A stretch of 43,750 bases of DNA from B4-G1 sp964393895. GTDB lineage: Bacteria > Chloroflexota > Anaerolineae > B4-G1. The first letter of the stretch is position 1. Every line of letters begins with the position of its first letter. The position numbers and the translations under genes are program-made. The stretch is taken from the NCBI GenBank assembly GCA_964393895.1, contig CAYMWP010000021.1, positions 1 to 43,750 of the forward strand, given 5' to 3'. This document shows, piece after piece, positions 40,770 to 43,750 of the stretch. The notes under the pieces were generated by a model that was given only the letters and a program-made list of their open reading frames with translations, was not told the origin of the DNA and did no database searches.

Positions 40770-42515
40770 CTATGCCGGCAGTAGCTCGGCCCGCAGTTCG
40801 GGGGCGTAGGTGTCAATGATCTGGGGGGTGATGCTGTTGGTCTGGATGACGTTGGCGTAGAGGTTGGCGCTGGGACGCGGGGTGCGGGCGTGGGTTTCGG
40901 GGTCGAGCGCGATCAAGCCAAAGCGCAGCGTCCATCCTCGCGCCCATTCAAAGTTGTCTGTCAGCGTCCAATGGTAGTAGCCCATCACCGGATAGCAGAG
41001 CTGGATGGCGTGCCACATCTGGTGCAGGTGGGTCAGGAGGTAGCGCGGCCGCTGGTCGCCGTCGTTGTCGGGGATGCCGTTCTCTGTGACGTAGATGGGG
41101 AGGTTGAGGCGCGCCAGTTGTTGGATGGAACGGAATATGCCGTGTGGGTAGAACTCGCCGTAACCACCGTCGAGCAACTCGGCGTCGTCGGCGTGCAGGC
41201 GGTGGCTGAAGAGTGTCTGGCGCTGCGCGCCGTCGAAGGCGACCAGATCGCGGGTATAATAGTTGAGGCCGATCCAGTCGAGGGTGCGCCGCAGTTTCCA
41301 GGCCAGGCCAAAGCCCAGGGGCAGCATCCAGCGGCCGCGGGCCAGCGCGGTGAGGATGGACTGGTTGTAGGTTCTGTCCGCCAGCCGGGCGACGCGCCGG
41401 TCCAGCAGCGAGCGTGGATTGGCGGGGTCGAGGATGCGCATATTGTGAGCCAGTCCCACGCGGGCGTTGGGTTGGATTTTGTGAATTTCTTTGTATGCGG
41501 CGGCGTGGCCCGCCAGCAGGCGGCGGATGACGCGCATCGCTGTCCCAAAGTCAGACTGACCGGGAGGAAACTCTCCTTCCAGGTAGCCCAGGTAGCCATA
41601 GACGTTAGGCTCGTTGATGGTGCACCACATATCGCAGTGCTGGCCCAGCCGCTCGACGACGCGGCGGGTGAAGCGAGCAAAGAGCGCGACGGTCTCTGGA
41701 TTTTCCCAGCCGCCCTGGTCGGCCAGCCAGCGGGGGTTGGTAAAGTGGTGGAGTGTGACCAGCGGTTCGATGTTGCGCGCCCGTAACTCTTGGAGCATTT
41801 GGGCGTATCGTTCCAGGGCAGAGTCGTCGAATTCGCCGGGGCGAGGCTCGATGCGCGACCACTCGACCGAGAGGCGGAGGGCGTTCACGCCCAGCGCGGC
41901 AGCGTGGGCAAAATCGGTCTCTGTATCCTCCCACCAGTTGCAGGCCGAGCCGGACTTGTGTCCTTCATTGATGTGGTCTTCTTGCTCCCAGGTCCACCAG
42001 TCGTTGCCGGTGTTGTTGCCCTCGACCTGGTGGGCGGCGGTGGCGACGCCCCACTTGAAGCCGGCGGGAAAATGGAACGTGGCTTCGGGCCTGGGCGTTC
42101 TTTCCCCTGGGGCAGCGGCGTCGGTGGGACGGCCCAGCGGTGGTGGTTCTGCTGGTTTGATTTGAACCAGCGGTTCGATTTCTGCGGCGACCGCTTGCCT
42201 GAGGACAGGTGTGGGGGGCGGGCCTGCGCCGGGCTCCGTTGGAGTTCTGTCGTCCTGGGCCTCAATCGCCGCTTGGGCCGCCAGGGATAATAGCGCATCC
42301 TCTTGGTCTAACTCTTCTATCTCGGTCCGGGCCAGCAGGGGGAATAGCTCGTCTTCTGCGTCTATGTCTATTCCTTCCGCTTCCATACCTGCGAATGGGT
42401 CGTGGCCCAGAATTTCGATGCGCGATTCTTGCTTCTCCTCTTCCACGTCTGCTACGTCCAGGCCCTCGAGTGGGTCGTGGCCTAGTCTCTTTTTTGATCT
42501 TTTGCTCTTAGCCAT
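40770..42515 (-). CDS. Family 1 glycoside hydrolase (beta-glucosidase-like) with N-terminal basic/acidic tail
   Basis: 581 aa. The GH1 barrel starts at about residue 148 with FHFPAGFKWGVATAAHQVEG. Acid/base glutamate is in TINEPNVYG, nucleophile in PIYVTENGIPDNDG, and HWTLTDNFEWARGW is the late aglycone motif. The first 145 residues are unusual for the family: AKSKRSKKR is basic, followed by acidic, probably disordered sequence with a direct repeat (LGHDPLEGLD and LGHDPFAGME) and a Pro-rich stretch. The start is ATG 42515 after AGAGGA. It overlaps the ParA-like gene by eight bases. Confidence 0.9.
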   Translation of the reverse strand: MAKSKRSKKRLGHDPLEGLDVADVEEEKQESRIEILGHDPFAGMEAEGIDIDAEDELFPLLARTEIEELDQEDALLSLAAQAAIEAQDDRTPTEPGAGPPPTPVLRQAVAAEIEPLVQIKPAEPPPLGRPTDAAAPGERTPRPEATFHFPAGFKWGVATAAHQVEGNNTGNDWWTWEQEDHINEGHKSGSACNWWEDTETDFAHAAALGVNALRLSVEWSRIEPRPGEFDDSALERYAQMLQELRARNIEPLVTLHHFTNPRWLADQGGWENPETVALFARFTRRVVERLGQHCDMWCTINEPNVYGYLGYLEGEFPPGQSDFGTAMRVIRRLLAGHAAAYKEIHKIQPNARVGLAHNMRILDPANPRSLLDRRVARLADRTYNQSILTALARGRWMLPLGFGLAWKLRRTLDWIGLNYYTRDLVAFDGAQRQTLFSHRLHADDAELLDGGYGEFYPHGIFRSIQQLARLNLPIYVTENGIPDNDGDQRPRYLLTHLHQMWHAIQLCYPVMGYYHWTLTDNFEWARGWTLRFGLIALDPETHARTPRPSANLYANVIQTNSITPQIIDTYAPELRAELLPA

Positions 42516-43263
42516 CACGTAGAATCCTCTCTACCAAAAGTGTATAGTCGGCTGCGGCATTGCTGCGGGGTGAGTATTCGAAGATGGTTTGGTGGTGACT
42601 GGGCGCTTCGGTGAGTTTTATGCTCTTCCGAATTGGGTTGGCCACCTTGTGGCCGAAATGGCGCCGCAATATCCCAAATACCTCGCGGTCTTGTTGCACC
42701 CGAGCGGAAAAGATGGTGGGCAGGACGAGGTAAAGCCGGGCGCGATTTCTGGGTATCTGACTGATATCTTTGAGCCTCTGAATCACCTGCCGGATGCCTA
42801 CCATAGCCAGGTAACTCATAGAGACAGGCACGACAAGCTCTTGGACGTAGCGCAGCCCACTCTCGCTCAAGAGGCTGACCGAGGGCGAAAAGTCTACGAG
42901 GATGTAATCGTACTGGTCGTCAATGGCGTGCGTTTTGTTGGCCAAGATGTGCCGGACTATGCCATTGTTTTGCATACGCCACATGTTGCCCTCTGCCTGA
43001 AGCAAGTTGCCATCGCTAGGGATGAGGTCGAGGTTCTCTCGCGCCTGGACGATGCATTCGTCCAGGGTTGCCTGATCCAGCAATACTTGAGCCAGGGAAT
43101 GGGTGTAGCTCACTCCCAGGTACGTCGCCAGGCTGCCTTGAGCGTCCAGGTCAATACAAAGGACGCGCATCCCAAGTGAGGCCAGGCCGGCGCCCAGGTT
43201 TACGACCGTGGTTGTTTTTCCCGTGCCGCCTTTATAGTTCAGCACGCCTATGCGTTTACTCAT
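42508..43263 (-). CDS. ParA/MinD-family ATPase
   Basis: 251 aa. The deviant Walker A is YKGGTGKTTTVVNLGAGLA, Walker A' is LCIDLDAQGSLATYLG, and Walker B is YDYILVDFSPS. These define a ParA/Soj-type ATPase that positions DNA or protein cargo on the nucleoid or pole. There is no N-terminal DNA-binding domain. AAGGGAG lies ahead of ATG 43263; the open frame upstream to 43428 is non-homologous. No parB follows. Instead its end overlaps the start of a GH1 enzyme with a basic N-terminal peptide, a feature shared by many ParA partner proteins. Confidence 0.9.
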   Translation of the reverse strand: MSKRIGVLNYKGGTGKTTTVVNLGAGLASLGMRVLCIDLDAQGSLATYLGVSYTHSLAQVLLDQATLDECIVQARENLDLIPSDGNLLQAEGNMWRMQNNGIVRHILANKTHAIDDQYDYILVDFSPSVSLLSESGLRYVQELVVPVSMSYLAMVGIRQVIQRLKDISQIPRNRARLYLVLPTIFSARVQQDREVFGILRRHFGHKVANPIRKSIKLTEAPSHHQTIFEYSPRSNAAADYTLLVERILRDG

Positions 43264-43371
43264 TTCGATCTCCCTTAGCTCGTCGTGTCCAGAACGCTGC
43301 AGAAAGTTGTTTGATCGTATCTGTTTTCCGTGTGCATCCGTGTCCGAAATCTTGTCTCGTCTGTGCCGATG

Positions 43372-43400
43372 ATTATATCGGACGGAATTTTGGGCGTCAA
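43372..43400 (-). promoter_or_regulatory. Strong sigma-70-type promoter for the ParA-GH1 operon
   Basis: On the minus strand TTGACG (43395-43400), a 17-base spacer and a perfect TATAAT (43372-43377). It lies about 110 bases before the ParA-like ATG and is the best promoter in the window. Confidence 0.7.
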
Positions 43401-43639
43401 GGAGTTCAGGGTGTTGCCTATTTACCAAAGTACACGGACGGATTGTCCCAATCCGCGGACACGAAAGGCAAAAGTCACAATAGACTCAAAACTCGGCAAA
43501 AATGCACCTAGTTGTCGTCTTCTTTGTGCCCTTTGGTTCAAAAACAGAGACCTGAACGCTTACCCGAAACGTGAAAATTATCTTTAGACCAGAGACACAG
43601 AGAGCACTTGCCTGTTTTCCGCACTTTATGATAGCAAGT
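43401..43639. other. Gene-free gap with small repeats
   Basis: No gene is supported here. It contains a CGGATTG/CAATCCG hairpin near 43440 and a TTCTTTGTGCCCTTTGG stretch like that of the 5.4 kb repeat. CCTGAACGCTTAC at 43551-43563 is an exact copy of 5517-5529. Confidence 0.4.
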
Positions 43640-43749
43640 GTTCGTAGTAAGCGCGGATGCAGACATCCGTCCGGAACGAAGTAGAGTGCCGTCGGACGCC
43701 ACTCCGCTACGCGCGGATACACGGTATCCGTCCGTGGCTGACTACGAAC
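43640..43749. repeat. Multi-hairpin palindromic repeat
   Basis: The ends GTTCGTAGTAAGC and GCTGACTACGAAC pair over 13 bases with one mismatch. Inside are three stems: CGGAT/ATCCG, an interrupted GTAG-AGTG/CACT-CTAC, and GGATAC/GTATCC. CGCGGAT and ATCCGTCCG occur in both the first and third hairpin, so the interior has a partial duplication. It is probably a dispersed REP/MITE-like element; the window ends one base beyond it. Confidence 0.5.
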
Positions 43750-43750
43750 C

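Noticed and set aside
43640..43749. tRNA or tmRNA gene suggested by the cloverleaf-like fold
   Set aside because: The outer stem is too long, and T-loop and anticodon-loop consensus are missing. Internal duplication indicates a repeat.

Overview
The window is a 43.75 kb stretch of a GC-rich bacterial chromosome. Dense runs of co-directional genes are separated by short intergenic spaces full of small palindromic repeats. The gene mix suggests an anaerobic or oxygen-sensitive member of the Chloroflexota (Anaerolineae-like): ADP-forming acetyl-CoA synthetase, tungsten-type aldehyde:ferredoxin oxidoreductase, diiron flavoprotein, rubrerythrin-like protein, two sarcosine-oxidase-type flavoproteins and an SHMT-GcvT fusion. 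No rRNA or other taxonomic marker is present, so this placement is an inference.

Layout. 0-6.2 kb: Maf nucleotide pyrophosphatase and a lipoprotein class B penicillin-binding protein (+); a small membrane protein behind a possibly structured leader (-); an esterase plus two Nudix hydrolases joined by ATGA overlaps (-; the second gene carries a frameshift); a zinc-ribbon membrane protein (+). 6.2-12.8 kb (-): an energy-metabolism operon of fused ADP-forming acetyl-CoA synthetase, a RelE-type toxin-antitoxin pair with a truncated toxin, a BioD-like/DRTGG protein, enolase and pyruvate kinase. 12.9-26.4 kb (+): an amino-acid/one-carbon cluster of FAD oxidoreductase, methyltransferase, a nuclease-STAND-TPR protein that looks like an antiphage gene, ornithine-cyclodeaminase-family protein, a 1082-residue SHMT/half-GcvT/GcvT fusion, aldehyde:ferredoxin oxidoreductase, CBS-ACT protein and a second FAD oxidoreductase. 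26.4-27.8 kb (-): adenylosuccinate lyase.

28.2-38.4 kb (+): redox and sulfur functions. Membrane-anchored MsrB and MsrA come first. The MsrA reading frame has an in-frame TGA exactly at the catalytic cysteine followed by a bacterial SECIS-like hairpin, so it is probably a selenoprotein. Then follow a YyaL-type thioredoxin-domain protein, a metallo-beta-lactamase-fold protein, a small cysteine-rich protein, a ferritin-like protein, an FprA flavodiiron protein, a Crp/Fnr regulator, and a sulfur-trafficking set: ferredoxin, a cysteine-desulfurase homologue lacking its PLP lysine, an IscU-DUF59 fusion, TusA-like and DsrE-like proteins. 38.8-43.3 kb (-): Nudix-GNAT fusion, lipoprotein, and a ParA-type ATPase overlapping a family 1 glycoside hydrolase with an unusual basic/acidic N-terminal tail.

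Two copies of a non-coding element (25015-25136 and 29810-29908) have 17-bp terminal inverted repeats and are each flanked by near-perfect 9-bp direct repeats. I read them as a MITE family. Another palindromic, multi-hairpin repeat closes the window (43640-43749). The most notable observations are the selenocysteine MsrA, the cysteine desulfurase homologue without its lysine, the MITE family, the nuclease-STAND protein, the SHMT-GcvT fusion and the ParA-GH1 pair.
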